From: Arcobacter sp.
GTDB taxonomy: Bacteria > Acidobacteriota > Terriglobia > Bryobacterales > Bryobacteraceae
Assembly: GCA_020723085.1 (NCBI GenBank)
Contig: DYJN01000009.1
Location: 31,486 to 81,128, forward strand
DNA length: 49,643 nucleotides
Direction of reading: 5' to 3'
The position numbers and the translations under genes were made by a program. Below the pieces are notes generated by a model. That model saw only the letters and a program-made list of their open reading frames with translations. It was not told the DNA's origin and made no database searches. Positions 1 to 9,323 of this stretch are shown here, piece by piece (position 1 is the first letter of the stretch; the number at the start of each line of letters is the position of its first letter).

Positions 1-38
1 CTGCCGCCGCCAGCCCACAGTCCCGCTGCCCGGACGAC

Positions 39-1316
39 TCAGGACGCAATACCGAAATAGGGCCTGCGCGTGCGCCACCGTCCCCGGCTGAAGTCGGGAA
101 ACGGCACGGGGGCGCCTCTCTTGGCGATCGACTCTTCGCTTGCCGGAATCACGGCGCTCATGGTCAGCGAATCGATCAGATCGAGCGGCAAGGCGGACTT
201 CCGCCGCGCAGCGTCGAGAAACAGCCGGACTTCGAGGTCGTCGGCGCCGCCGTGACCCGCCGCCAAGGAATCCGCGCCCGCCTGCGGCTGCCGCATCGCC
301 TTCCACCATGCGTGCTCGAACTCCTCCTGGTAAGGAGCGAAGGGCTCCCACTGGTGGTACTTGGGCGACCGGCCGGCGATGTAGACGGCGCTGCGCGGCT
401 CATCATACAGGCCGAGCGTGCCCTGCACCATCCAGCGGTTGTCGTACGGCCGCGGCAACTGCATGTCGTAGTTGATGACAATGGTCTTGCCCATCTTCGT
501 GCGGACCAGACTGGTGACGATGTCTCCCTGCTTCCACTGCTGCCGCGCGAACGGATGATCGGGACCGAAGCGGCGCCGGAAGTACTCGTTGATGCCCAGC
601 GACGCCGAGGATTGGGACGACAGCGTGTCGAACGCATCTCCGCAGTTGATGTCGAGCCAGCTCAGCACGGGTCCCAGCGAGTGCGTCGGGTACTGATCGG
701 CGTTGCGTTTTGCCAGGAACTCGCCTCCCCAGCGCATCCGCCCGTCGCGGTCGAAGAACCAATGATCCACGCAGTCGTGCGAGTGGGCGCAATGGCAGTG
801 TACCATGCGGCCGAACAGTCCGCGCCGGATCATGTTCAGCACGGCCAGATTGTCGCGGCGGAAGCTCCAGTTCTCCATCATCATGCAGGGAGTGCCGGTC
901 TTCTCCCACGTTTCCAGCAGGCGCCAGCACTCCTCGTAGGTCAGCGCGATGGGCACCTCCACGCCGGTGTACTTGCCCGCGCGCATGGCTTCCACGGCCA
1001 TAGGCGCATGCCACGGCCACGGCGTGGCGATGAGGACGGCATCGAGCTGTTGCAGTTCCAGCACGCCTCGCCAGGCGGAATCGGAGCCGGAGAAAACGCG
1101 CGGTCTCCGTCCACCGGCGTCAGAGGCGATAGCGGCGGCGCGGGAGGCCGCTTCCTCGCTCAAATCGCAGACGGCGACTACATCGACGGCGGGTGCGCGC
1201 AGCGCAGTGCGGAGCAGTGCGGTTCCGCGGTTCCCCGTACCGATCACGGCCAAGCGCACCACTGGCGGCTCGGCGGAGGCGGAAAGAGTGGAAATGAGAA
1301 ATTCTCGCCGGTCCAT
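39..1316 (-). CDS. Gfo/Idh/MocA-family oxidoreductase, GH109-like
   Basis: 425 residues. The N-terminus (MDRREFLIST) looks like a short Tat-type signal, so export is likely. A Rossmann fingerprint, VIGTGNRG, lies at residues 24-31, with EVP at about 120-122 in the usual place for this superfamily. The stretch with CMMMENW (about 144-150) and YPTHSLGPV (about 209-217) resembles glycoside hydrolase family 109, whose members use bound NAD to cleave α-N-acetylgalactosaminides by a redox mechanism. Substrate and true glycosidase activity are inferred, since other Gfo/Idh oxidoreductases share the fold. ATG start at 1316, with only a weak upstream GAGCGGG. It is the last gene at the left edge and is separated by about 190 bases from the next minus-strand gene, so it probably has its own promoter. 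Confidence 0.85.
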   Translation of the reverse strand: MDRREFLISTLSASAEPPVVRLAVIGTGNRGTALLRTALRAPAVDVVAVCDLSEEAASRAAAIASDAGGRRPRVFSGSDSAWRGVLELQQLDAVLIATPWPWHAPMAVEAMRAGKYTGVEVPIALTYEECWRLLETWEKTGTPCMMMENWSFRRDNLAVLNMIRRGLFGRMVHCHCAHSHDCVDHWFFDRDGRMRWGGEFLAKRNADQYPTHSLGPVLSWLDINCGDAFDTLSSQSSASLGINEYFRRRFGPDHPFARQQWKQGDIVTSLVRTKMGKTIVINYDMQLPRPYDNRWMVQGTLGLYDEPRSAVYIAGRSPKYHQWEPFAPYQEEFEHAWWKAMRQPQAGADSLAAGHGGADDLEVRLFLDAARRKSALPLDLIDSLTMSAVIPASEESIAKRGAPVPFPDFSRGRWRTRRPYFGIAS

Positions 1317-1505
1317 GCAAATTCCCGCTCGATTCTATCACCCTCCTCCCGGTGCCAGAACGTGAAGAGCTCCCCCTTGACCAACCTGAATAGGGCGAGC
1401 CTACAGAGCGGATCACGACCGCTGAGGCGCCGAATCAGGCGCGCAGAGGGCCCGCCCTGAGATCGAGGCCAGTGGCGTGAACCCAGCCGTGGGAGGTGAG
1501 ACAGG

Positions 1506-3281
1506 CTAAAAGATGAAGCTGATGCCGCCTCGTACCGCCCGCGGCAGCTGGATCAGATACAGGCGGCGCCCGTCGGGGGAGGCCAATGGCAGATAGCCTT
1601 GAGCCAGGAGGTTCCTCAGCTCCGCCGACATCTCGAGCCTGCCCGGTCCTGCCGCGAGCGGCAACGGCTGGCGCAGGGTCACGTTGAAGCCGAGCTGCGG
1701 CTGCCACTTCTGCGTCAGGAATGCGTGCCCGAGCCCGGCGGAACCTGGCGGCGTCCAGAGGTACGACGCCGTGAACCGCGTGCCGCTCTGGGGAAACGCG
1801 CCGGCAAGGCGCAGGGATGCCCAGGGACGCCGCACCGGGCGCACTTCACCGCGCACATCCGCCGCGCTCGCAGCAACTGCACCCGATTCCTGGATCAGCA
1901 TCGACGCCGCGCCGGCGGCGAAGCCCGCAGACCAAGCCCTCCACAACTCCTGCGTCACCGATGCCATATAGCCGAAGCCGCGGTAATCGCCGACATTGAA
2001 TACGTAGGTGGAAGAGGCCAGATCCGGCAGCAGATCGCCCGGGGCGAAGATCGAATCACCCGAAGCCGTCAGGGCGGCATCCCGCAGCGCATCCTGATAC
2101 AGCGCCGCCGCGAAAGTACGTGTTCCGGATACCTTCCGGTAGCCCACCTCTAGCGACTGGCTCTTCTGCACGCGAGCCTGTCCTCCGCGCAGGGAAACGC
2201 GCGGGAACATGGCCAGCCCTGTGAGCCCGTCCTGAAGCGACCCTTCGCCGCTGATCAGCTCGTACACCGGCGCGCCGCTGGTGAAGCCGGACTCGATGAC
2301 GCCCATCTCGCCCAGGTCCCAAGTCAGCCGCGCGTAAGGGCTCAACAAGTTCAGCCGGTCGAGGAACACGACCGATTCGAGCATCGCGCCGTAGGTGAGA
2401 TGGATTCCCGGCGCCAGTTCCATCTGGTCGCCCACGCGCACGGACATCGCGCGCAGCACCGGCGCCTCCACCGCCGCACCCTGCCCGAGCAAAAAGCCCA
2501 TTCCGGCTTGCCGCAACGCCGCTTGCTTGACCGTGAGCTCCACTTCAGGGGTTGGCGTGAGGCCTTCGCCGGTCCTGGAAAAGAATGTCCGGAAGCCGGT
2601 CACGGGAGAAGCCGAGGCGGAGGCATAGCCGACGTTGCCGCAGATGCGGAACTCGTTGTTGCCGAACAGCGACGTCGCCAAGGCAAAGGCGGTGCCGAGC
2701 TCCGGCTCGCTGCCGAGCGTGGGAGCGGCTGCGCCGTCGCCGCCGGAAACCTTCACGACTCCGCGCAGCGGCCGCAGGCCCGAGGCGCTCCTGGCGGAAG
2801 ACGCCGTCTGCCAGGAGGGCGGCTGAGGCAAGGCCCGCAATACGGGCCGCGTGACCGTAGACGAGCGCAGCACCCACTTCCAGTCCTCGCTCAGCAGTCC
2901 CGTCTGGCCGGGCGCCACATAGACAAGCTCGATGGAACTGAATAGCTGCGACAACTGGATCTGCAGGAAGCTCTCGACGCCCGGACGGACCACGACGTGG
3001 TTGCGGAGCGCGGGAACAAAGCTCGCCAGCGTCACGCGGACCGAGTAAGTGTCGGGAGGCAGCCCTTCCACGCGGAACCAGCCGTCGGGACCCGCCAGAG
3101 TGCGTTGCACCACGCGCTCGGAGCGGTTCAGCACCTGCACGAGCGCACCCATTTGTCCAACGCCAGCCGAGTTCCGCACCTGGCCGCTGATGGCTCCAAA
3201 CACCCTCAGCCCGGCGCCGCACATCTCTCCTGGTACGGCACCCAGCAGTGCGATCAGCGCCAGCGCGGCGGTACGGTGCAT
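1506..3281 (-). CDS. Exported carboxypeptidase-regulatory-domain β-barrel protein (TonB-receptor-like)
   Basis: 591 residues. A Sec signal peptide (about residues 1-23) is followed by a carboxypeptidase-regulatory-like β-sandwich (about 30-110, with ISGQVRNSAG and GLPPDTYSVRV) of the kind that precedes TonB-dependent receptors in Acidobacteria. The rest is rich in alternating β-strand patterns and ends in the aromatic C-terminus GISFIF, typical of outer-membrane barrels recognised by BamA. I see no clear plug domain, and the protein is much shorter than the usual receptor of about 1000 residues, so it may be a reduced barrel or a structural outer-membrane protein. It starts 53 bases after the GWxTD gene and is likely co-transcribed with it. 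Ligand unknown. Confidence 0.75.
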   Translation of the reverse strand: MHRTAALALIALLGAVPGEMCGAGLRVFGAISGQVRNSAGVGQMGALVQVLNRSERVVQRTLAGPDGWFRVEGLPPDTYSVRVTLASFVPALRNHVVVRPGVESFLQIQLSQLFSSIELVYVAPGQTGLLSEDWKWVLRSSTVTRPVLRALPQPPSWQTASSARSASGLRPLRGVVKVSGGDGAAAPTLGSEPELGTAFALATSLFGNNEFRICGNVGYASASASPVTGFRTFFSRTGEGLTPTPEVELTVKQAALRQAGMGFLLGQGAAVEAPVLRAMSVRVGDQMELAPGIHLTYGAMLESVVFLDRLNLLSPYARLTWDLGEMGVIESGFTSGAPVYELISGEGSLQDGLTGLAMFPRVSLRGGQARVQKSQSLEVGYRKVSGTRTFAAALYQDALRDAALTASGDSIFAPGDLLPDLASSTYVFNVGDYRGFGYMASVTQELWRAWSAGFAAGAASMLIQESGAVAASAADVRGEVRPVRRPWASLRLAGAFPQSGTRFTASYLWTPPGSAGLGHAFLTQKWQPQLGFNVTLRQPLPLAAGPGRLEMSAELRNLLAQGYLPLASPDGRRLYLIQLPRAVRGGISFIF

Positions 3282-3305
3282 GGTCTCATCCCGCGTCCGG
3301 GAAGT

Positions 3306-3320
3306 CCGGGCAAAGCCCGG
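3306..3320 (-). other. Small intercistronic hairpin
   Basis: CCGGGC-AAA-GCCCGG in the 53-base gap between the GWxTD and β-barrel genes. There is no T-run, so it is more likely a processing or stability element than a full terminator. Function inferred only. Confidence 0.3.
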
Positions 3321-3334
3321 CTCCGCTGGTACGG

Positions 3335-5017
3335 CTACAGAACAGTAAACTGCGCCGACTGCGTCAAGCTCGCATTCTTGAGCTTGTCAGTAACCTTGAC
3401 CTTCAAAGTATACTTGCCCGGCTCGAAATTCGCCAGCGGGAGCAGCTTCTCGATGGTCGCCTGAGATGCCGAGCCCTCCAGCGCCGCGGCGTCCTCTGTG
3501 AATTCCAGCACGGGCTTGTTGTCCGAGTCGCGGACGATCTCGTAGACTACCTCGCCCATCGGCTTGCCGGTCTTCTCGTCCGCCTGGAAATTATAGAGCT
3601 TCATGTAGATGCCCATCTTTTCGTGGCGGCGGAAGGACTCGCTCACCCGCGGGCGGACCTTCGCCGTGCCGATGACGAACTGCCCAGTGCCGATGCTGCG
3701 CGTGGGGACTTTCTCCAGCACGTCAGCCAGCACCAGCGAACTGGCGAACAGGACGTCCTCTTCCATTCTAGGGACGTTCAATGCCATCTCATAGTTGTTC
3801 ATGTTGCCGCCTACAACGTCTTTGGCTACGACGTTGAGCCGGTACATGCCCGGCGGCAGGGGGATCGCCTTCTGGTAGATGGAGACGCCCTGCGCCGCCT
3901 CTTGAAGCATGGATGTCGGCACATCCACCGAGACGACGTCTTCGAACACGTTCACCACGCGCCGCGTCATTGAAGTGATGCGGGCGTAGATGTTGACGAT
4001 CGCCTTGGAGATCTCGCCTTCCTGTTTGAACTGCAGGTCCTTGCGGTTGAACTGCAGAGTGATCGTGGACAGAACCGTGGAGGAAGTGGTCGGGAAGAAG
4101 TCCGCCCGCGCCTGCATGGGCAGGAGGTTGTACAGGATGCGGGAATTGACCTGCGCCTCCAGGTCGCGGAACTTGATCTTGGGCGCCTTCTGCAAGTCGG
4201 CATACTGCTGCAGGCGTTCAAACTGGTTCATCCGCGCCGGCAGAGGCGAGGTGCCCACGCCGAGCCGCGTGCCGTCGGTGCGGTTGAAACGGTCAGCCTT
4301 GTCCGCCAGCCCCATCTGCTCCATCAGCGTCAGCCCCGCGCCAGGCACCATCAGCAGGGCGTCCTTTTCGCTGGGATCCATCGTCATGCGGTACTCGCCC
4401 GTCATCGACTTGTCGACGAACTCGATGATGATGTCGGTCTGCATGCCGACGCCTTCCAGATAACGGTAACGCCACTTCTCGAACGGATAGGTCGACGTCG
4501 TGCCGCCGCCTTCCTCCCAGGGGCGCTCGTAAGTGCCTCCCGACGGGTGGGACTCGATTTCATCCGGAGGGCCGAAGGTGATGTAGATGCGCCCCCGGTC
4601 TGTCTTCCAGCCCGGGATGCCCGAAGCGAACCGCTCATTGGCATAGGCGATGCGGCGGTAGTGCTCTTCCTTGTACTCGTTCTCCATCGTGTCCGGAGTC
4701 GGATCGCGGCGCAGCCAGAACTGCTCGATGAACTGTTCGCGCTCTTCGTCCGTCTGCAGGTTCTTGAACGCGCGCTTCTCCTCGTCCGTGATGATGTAGA
4801 GGACGTCCTCTTCCAGCCACTTCCGGTATGGCGTTTCCAGCTCGCGCCGGAGCCTCTCCGCCTGACGCCGCTTTTCCTTCTCGGTCATCGGGCGCGCCAG
4901 GGTTTCCCGCTGCCCCCTGCCCGAGTTCCTGTTCCGTCGCTGAGCCGACGCCTTGTCCGCCGCCGGAGCCAGCAGAACCAGCGCCACCACGAAGGCGTAA
5001 AACGAGTATCGCTTCAT
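3335..5017 (-). CDS. Exported GWxTD domain-containing protein
   Basis: 560 residues from the ATG at 5017, which is preceded by GGGGAG at good spacing. An in-frame upstream extension to 5227 lacks a signal peptide and is rejected. The signal peptide is at residues 1-25 and is followed by a basic, charged linker (about 26-65). The family hallmark GWKTD is at 136-140, followed by RGRIYITFGPPDEIE. GWxTD proteins are exported proteins of unknown function found in Acidobacteria, Bacteroidetes and related phyla. The C-terminal third (LPPGMYRLNVVAKD, FEPGKYTLKVKVTD) reads as immunoglobulin-like β-sandwich repeats. It lies directly upstream of a β-barrel protein, which suggests a cell-envelope role. 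Confidence 0.85.
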   Translation of the reverse strand: MKRYSFYAFVVALVLLAPAADKASAQRRNRNSGRGQRETLARPMTEKEKRRQAERLRRELETPYRKWLEEDVLYIITDEEKRAFKNLQTDEEREQFIEQFWLRRDPTPDTMENEYKEEHYRRIAYANERFASGIPGWKTDRGRIYITFGPPDEIESHPSGGTYERPWEEGGGTTSTYPFEKWRYRYLEGVGMQTDIIIEFVDKSMTGEYRMTMDPSEKDALLMVPGAGLTLMEQMGLADKADRFNRTDGTRLGVGTSPLPARMNQFERLQQYADLQKAPKIKFRDLEAQVNSRILYNLLPMQARADFFPTTSSTVLSTITLQFNRKDLQFKQEGEISKAIVNIYARITSMTRRVVNVFEDVVSVDVPTSMLQEAAQGVSIYQKAIPLPPGMYRLNVVAKDVVGGNMNNYEMALNVPRMEEDVLFASSLVLADVLEKVPTRSIGTGQFVIGTAKVRPRVSESFRRHEKMGIYMKLYNFQADEKTGKPMGEVVYEIVRDSDNKPVLEFTEDAAALEGSASQATIEKLLPLANFEPGKYTLKVKVTDKLKNASLTQSAQFTVL

Positions 5018-5129
5018 TGCAAACTCCCCACCGCGCTGCGTGGACGAGCCAGTGCCAGTCCCAGTGCTTGCACCACTCTCAGTGTAACTCAACTTCCCAC
5101 AGGTGGATGCCCAAAACCGGCGCAGGGTT

Positions 5130-5930
5130 TCAGTCCGCTCCGCCAGCACCGGGCTGCGGCTCCAGAGCGACGAAGGCTTCGCCTTCTCTTCCCGTGGCGA
5201 ACGGGCTGAAGTTCGTCGCCACGTCATAGATGTCCACCCCCTCGGCGCGCTTCAATCCATCGACGACGAGATACGTGACCGGCGTCATCGCGGCTTCATA
5301 AAGGACCTTCCCGAGGTAGCCGCTGAGGATGAGGTTCAGAATGGTCATCCACGACTCGCGCCACCCGAAAGCCACCGTCATCACCACGGCGGAATCCACC
5401 ATCTGCCCCACGGCGGTCGATCCGATCGTCCGCATCCAGAGCGCGCGTCCGCGCGTCCAGACCTTCATCCTCGCCATGACATAAGAATTGGCGAACTCGC
5501 CCGCCCAATAGGCCAGCAGACTCGCCGCCACCATCCGCGGCACGAATCCGAAGACGATCTCAAACGCCTCCTGGTGGCGGAAATCCGGCGCCGGCGGCAG
5601 CCACACCGCGATCATCCCGAACACCGCCATGAGCGCCGAGCCGAAAAAGCCCAGCCAGATGGCGCGCCGGGAGCCGGCGTAGCCGTAAACCTCCGTAAAG
5701 ATGTCGCCGAAAATGTAAGTGATGGGGAACAGCAGCTGCGCCCCGCTGATCCGGAACGGGCCGATGGCGCAGATTTTGGGCCCGATCAGGTTCGAAATCA
5801 GCAGAACCGTGACGAAGACAACAACCAGCGTGTCGTAGAAGCGGAAATTGTGATTCGGGCGCTCGAGCAGGTTCTTGCCAAGAGCCGGAAACGCCATATT
5901 TGAACGATGATCGGCTCCGGCCCGTGGCAT
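5130..5930 (-). CDS. yhhQ: Queuosine-precursor transporter, YhhQ/VUT family
   Basis: 266 residues, about six hydrophobic segments. The family landmarks are visible: a first helix with TVLLISNLIGPK, then FPITYIFGDIFTEVYGY near residue 95, and the distal AVGQMVDSAVV segment. YhhQ proteins (former DUF165) import 7-cyano-7-deazaguanine or 7-aminomethyl-deazaguanine for tRNA queuosine modification. Two starts are possible: ATG at 5930 (used here) and ATG at 5897, the latter starting closer to the conserved core. Neither has a clear Shine-Dalgarno. No queuosine genes are nearby. The gene starts 19 bases after the secreted FSGxWKLN gene, so it may be the tail of that operon. Confidence 0.88.
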   Translation of the reverse strand: MPRAGADHRSNMAFPALGKNLLERPNHNFRFYDTLVVVFVTVLLISNLIGPKICAIGPFRISGAQLLFPITYIFGDIFTEVYGYAGSRRAIWLGFFGSALMAVFGMIAVWLPPAPDFRHQEAFEIVFGFVPRMVAASLLAYWAGEFANSYVMARMKVWTRGRALWMRTIGSTAVGQMVDSAVVMTVAFGWRESWMTILNLILSGYLGKVLYEAAMTPVTYLVVDGLKRAEGVDIYDVATNFSPFATGREGEAFVALEPQPGAGGAD

Positions 5931-5949
5931 CAGGAAAACGAAGGGATGG

Positions 5950-6423
5950 CTACTGCCTGTCCATCACGAACTTCAGCGCGAACTCTCCCTGCGGCGTGCT
6001 GATGTCGGTCTTCACGGTCAGCACCTTGCCTTCCTCGGACAGGCTCCAGGTTTCCACCGATTTGATCTGGTTGCCCTGGATCTCGCGCTTCACGGTGATC
6101 TCCAGGGTATCGCCCTTCCACACCGGCGTCACCTGCATCGCCCCCATCGGGGTCTCGACCGTCTTTTCCTTGCCGTCGATCACGTACTCGACGTCGTTCT
6201 TGCGCTCCTGTCCCTGGAACGCCTGCACCGTGGTCATCTTCAGGTTCGGATCCTTGTGGCCAATGGTCCGTTCGAACTTGTCCGGTCCGCCGGGCATCGG
6301 CCCGAAATCAGACTTGGCGTTGTTGAGCTTCCAGACCCCCGAGAAATTCGGTTTCTCCGCGCCCGCCAGGCACAGAGAGAAAACCGCCGCCGCAGCGGCG
6401 GGCAACATCCAGCGTCTCATCAT
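5950..6423 (-). CDS. Small exported protein with FSGxWKLN motif
   Basis: 157 residues from the ATG at 6423. A second ATG follows immediately, and AGGAAAGGAAGGGG lies upstream. Longer in-frame readings are rejected because they remove the signal peptide (residues 1-22, ending near LAGAEK). The mature part starts with NFSGVWKLNNAKSDFG, a motif common in small secreted acidobacterial proteins. The remainder is an antiparallel β pattern compatible with a lipocalin-like barrel (VTPVWKGDTLEITVKRE). Function unknown. It follows the M24-like gene by about 30 bases in the same direction. Confidence 0.78.
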   Translation of the reverse strand: MMRRWMLPAAAAAVFSLCLAGAEKPNFSGVWKLNNAKSDFGPMPGGPDKFERTIGHKDPNLKMTTVQAFQGQERKNDVEYVIDGKEKTVETPMGAMQVTPVWKGDTLEITVKREIQGNQIKSVETWSLSEEGKVLTVKTDISTPQGEFALKFVMDRQ

Positions 6424-6455
6424 GCAAAGCCCCTTCCTTTCCTGCGGGGCTTGAC

Positions 6456-7826
6456 TCAGGATAGCGCAAGAACCGTCTGCGGCCGCAGCAGGAACGGGGG
6501 CACGATGCCGCAGAAGTTGCCGAGCGGGAGCACGTCGTCGCCGACGGCGAGCCCAAGCGCGCCGCGCAGAAAGTCCCGCCGCCGCAGGCACCGCGCCATC
6601 AGATCCGGGTGCAGCCGCCGCAATTCGGCCTGCAATGAGGAGTCCGCCAGCAGGTAGCCGTCCTCCATGCGGGACGAATAGAACACCGGATGCGACGGGA
6701 TCACATCCGCCTGCATCACCATGCCGCTGGCCAGCCGCTCCGCCGATCCCTCGTAGCACGGCGCCGAAAGCCACTCGTCGAAGTGGATCAGGTGGCCGGG
6801 GTTCAGCAACACGCCGAACTTTTCGAGCGGCAGCCGCTCCTGAACAGCCCGGAAGAGATCGCCGCCGGCGGCGCCGATCCTCAGGGCTTCGAACCAGGCG
6901 CCCATCGCCTCGAAGTACGGCGCTGCAAATTCCTCCACGTAAGCGCGCGCCGCTTCAGGCAGATCCGCCGCGCTCTCCGCCACCCATCCGCAGCGGCAGC
7001 AGTTCGCGCCCCAGTAGCAGATGCCGCAGGAGAACCTTCCGCCGCGCGCCACGCGCTCTCCGCGCGCGCTGGCGAGGCTCGCACGGTTGTCGCCGCACTT
7101 CAGCGTCATGTGGCAGCCAAGCGGCACGCCGTTGTAGCGCGTCTCCGCCAGCAGTTCGTAATCCATCGCGCCGGGGCGGATCGAGCGCAGCACGCGCCGC
7201 ATCCCCTCGCCCGCCAGCGTCTGCGTCCATTCGAAGAACGCAGTCTCCTGCGGCGCCGCTTCCTGCCGCAGCTCGATCAGGATCCGCGCGGCGTTGATCA
7301 CGTTTTCGTAACCGGCGGCGAATCGCAGCTCGTCGGCGAGAAACGCCGGCAGATCCAGCCGGTGCGGCGGCGCGAGCGGTTTCCAGCCCGCCGCTCCGAC
7401 GCGGGAGTGCGCGTCGATCCCGCATTCCTTCAGGATTTCCGCCAGCATGCGGCCGCCGGCGCGCGGCTGGTCCGGCAGCGAAAGCTCGGGGTGACGCTCC
7501 AGCAGGATGTCGCCGGCTTCGACGGGCGGCGAGGCGGGAGCGTAGTTCATGCACTCGTTGCCCGCCAGAAGCAGCGGCTTGCCGCCGAGGTCGACAATCA
7601 GCAGAGCCTCTTCGAAGCGCGGGTCGAAGCCGGTCAGCCACTGCAAGTTGGCGAAGTGCTCGCGGTCGCCGTAAACGGCGAAGTGCGTGAGCCGCTCCCC
7701 GGCCATGCGCGCCCGGAGCCGCGACAGGCGCCGGGCGTACTCATCGCGGGACACCCGCCAGCCGGGGGGCTCGGCCGCCACGCCGAACTCGGGCCATTCC
7801 GTCTCGATCAGGCGCGCCTTGGCCAT
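6456..7826 (-). CDS. M24-like (creatinase/aminopeptidase-fold) protein, probably without metal catalysis
   Basis: 456 residues from the ATG at 7826, preceded by GGGAGG. The TTG 12 bases upstream is rejected because it overlaps that ribosome site. The N-terminal creatinase-like half (about 30-190: FAVYGDREHFANLQWLTGFD) and the C-terminal pita-bread half resemble Xaa-Pro peptidases. The canonical metal-ligand signatures (the two Asp in a D-x-G/D-x-T pattern, then His, Glu, Glu) are not evident. At the expected places I see FSCGICYWGANCC and LNPGHLIHFDEW. A non-peptidase or altered-metal role is therefore likely. It follows two amino-acid permeases, which suggests a role in peptide or amino-acid use. 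Confidence 0.75.
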   Translation of the reverse strand: MAKARLIETEWPEFGVAAEPPGWRVSRDEYARRLSRLRARMAGERLTHFAVYGDREHFANLQWLTGFDPRFEEALLIVDLGGKPLLLAGNECMNYAPASPPVEAGDILLERHPELSLPDQPRAGGRMLAEILKECGIDAHSRVGAAGWKPLAPPHRLDLPAFLADELRFAAGYENVINAARILIELRQEAAPQETAFFEWTQTLAGEGMRRVLRSIRPGAMDYELLAETRYNGVPLGCHMTLKCGDNRASLASARGERVARGGRFSCGICYWGANCCRCGWVAESAADLPEAARAYVEEFAAPYFEAMGAWFEALRIGAAGGDLFRAVQERLPLEKFGVLLNPGHLIHFDEWLSAPCYEGSAERLASGMVMQADVIPSHPVFYSSRMEDGYLLADSSLQAELRRLHPDLMARCLRRRDFLRGALGLAVGDDVLPLGNFCGIVPPFLLRPQTVLALS

Positions 7827-7868
7827 CCTGCCTCCCAAAGCAAAACCGGACGAAAATGTTCGCCCCCC

Positions 7869-9323
7869 CTACTTCGTCCCCGCCGATTCCTCCACCAGGC
7901 TGCGTTGCAGGCGGCTGCGGCTGCGGCTGTAGCCGAAGTACACCAGCAGACCGGCGGCCATCCAGGTGAAGAAAGCGTACTTGGTGAGCCGGTCCAGGCT
8001 GAACATCAGCAGCAGGCAGAACAGCATGCCCAGAACCGGCACCAGCGGCACCAGCGGCGTGCGGAAGGGCCGGGGAGTGTCCGGATGCGTCCGCCGCATG
8101 ATGATCACGCCGGCGCACACCAGCGTGAATGCCCAGAGCGTTCCCATCGAGGTCAGGTTGCCGAGCTGCTGGATCGGCGTAAAGGCGCCGAGGGCAGCCA
8201 CGAAGATCATCAGCAGCAGGTTCGACTTCCAGGGCGTGGCGAAACGCTCGTGCAGTTCGGAGAACATCCCCGGCAGCAGCCCGTCGCGCGACATCGAGTA
8301 GAACACCCGCGACTGGCCCAGCAGCATCACGAGCATGACTGACGTCAGCCCGGCAAGCGAGCCGAGCTTCATGAGGAACCCGAGCCACGGCACGCTCTTC
8401 ATCCGGTCCACGGCCACGGCGAGCGGGGCGGCGACGTTCAGGTCCCTGTAGTTCACAACGCCGGTGAGCACGCCCGCATAGAGGATGTACAGCACCGTGC
8501 AGATCACCAGCGAACCGACGATTCCGATGGGCATGTCGCGCTTCGGGTTGCGCGCCTCCTGCGCCGCCGTGGACACGGCATCGAATCCGATGTAAGCGAA
8601 AAAGATCTGCCCCGCGGCCGCGAGCACGCCGGTCCAGCCGAACTCGCCGAACTTGCCCGTCGTGTTCTCCGGCAGGAAAGGCCTGTAATTCTCGTAGTTG
8701 ATGAAGAAGTAGCCGAGCCCGATGAACAGCACCACCACGGCGAGCTTCACCGCCACAATGAGAGCGTTGAACCGCGCCGACTCCTGAATGCCGATGATCA
8801 GGATCGTCGAAATGATCAGGATGATGATCACGCTCGGCAGATTGAGCATTCCCGGCGCCGGATCCCAGGGCGAGTGGATCAACTGCTCCGGCAGGCGGAT
8901 GCCGAACGACTCGAGGATCGAAACCATATAGCCCGACCACGACACCGAGACCGTCGCCGCGCCGATGGCGTATTCGAGCACAAGCGCCCAGCCGATGATC
9001 CACGCCAGCAGCTCGCCCATCGTCGCGTAGGCGTACGTATAGGCGCTGCCCGCCACGGGAATCATCGTGGAGAACTCGCTGTAGCAGAAACCTGCGAAGG
9101 CGCACGCCACCGCCGCCAGGATGAAGCTGTACACGACGGCGGGACCGGCGTGCTGCGCCGCAGCGACGCCGGTCAGCGAAAAAATGCCGGCGCCGATGAT
9201 GGCGCCGATTCCCAGCGCCACCAGTTGCGTGGCAGTGAGCGTGCGCTTCAGCGAATGGCCATGCGCGTCGGCGCCGGATTCCTGAAGGATCTTCTCAAGG
9301 GGTTTTCGGGCGAAGAGACTCAT
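7869..9323 (-). CDS. APC-superfamily amino-acid permease, CAT-type
   Basis: 484 residues, about 12-14 membrane helices. The first helix carries the APC fingerprint GIGAIIGAGIFSLTG. A cytosolic RTLTATQLVALG segment precedes it, and FAYIGFDAVSTAAQEARNP is the conserved helix-6 region of cationic amino-acid transporters. The ATG at 9323 overlaps the stop of the upstream permease as ATGA, so the two are translationally coupled. The longer reading to 9410 only extends into that upstream gene. Likely a proton- or sodium-coupled amino-acid importer. Specificity cannot be read from sequence. Confidence 0.9.
   Translation of the reverse strand: MSLFARKPLEKILQESGADAHGHSLKRTLTATQLVALGIGAIIGAGIFSLTGVAAAQHAGPAVVYSFILAAVACAFAGFCYSEFSTMIPVAGSAYTYAYATMGELLAWIIGWALVLEYAIGAATVSVSWSGYMVSILESFGIRLPEQLIHSPWDPAPGMLNLPSVIIILIISTILIIGIQESARFNALIVAVKLAVVVLFIGLGYFFINYENYRPFLPENTTGKFGEFGWTGVLAAAGQIFFAYIGFDAVSTAAQEARNPKRDMPIGIVGSLVICTVLYILYAGVLTGVVNYRDLNVAAPLAVAVDRMKSVPWLGFLMKLGSLAGLTSVMLVMLLGQSRVFYSMSRDGLLPGMFSELHERFATPWKSNLLLMIFVAALGAFTPIQQLGNLTSMGTLWAFTLVCAGVIIMRRTHPDTPRPFRTPLVPLVPVLGMLFCLLLMFSLDRLTKYAFFTWMAAGLLVYFGYSRSRSRLQRSLVEESAGTK

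Noticed and set aside
6690-8342. Long plus-strand open frame over the M24 and permease genes
   Set aside because: Arg/Ala/Pro/Gln-rich translation, antisense to well-recognised genes; a high-G+C shadow.
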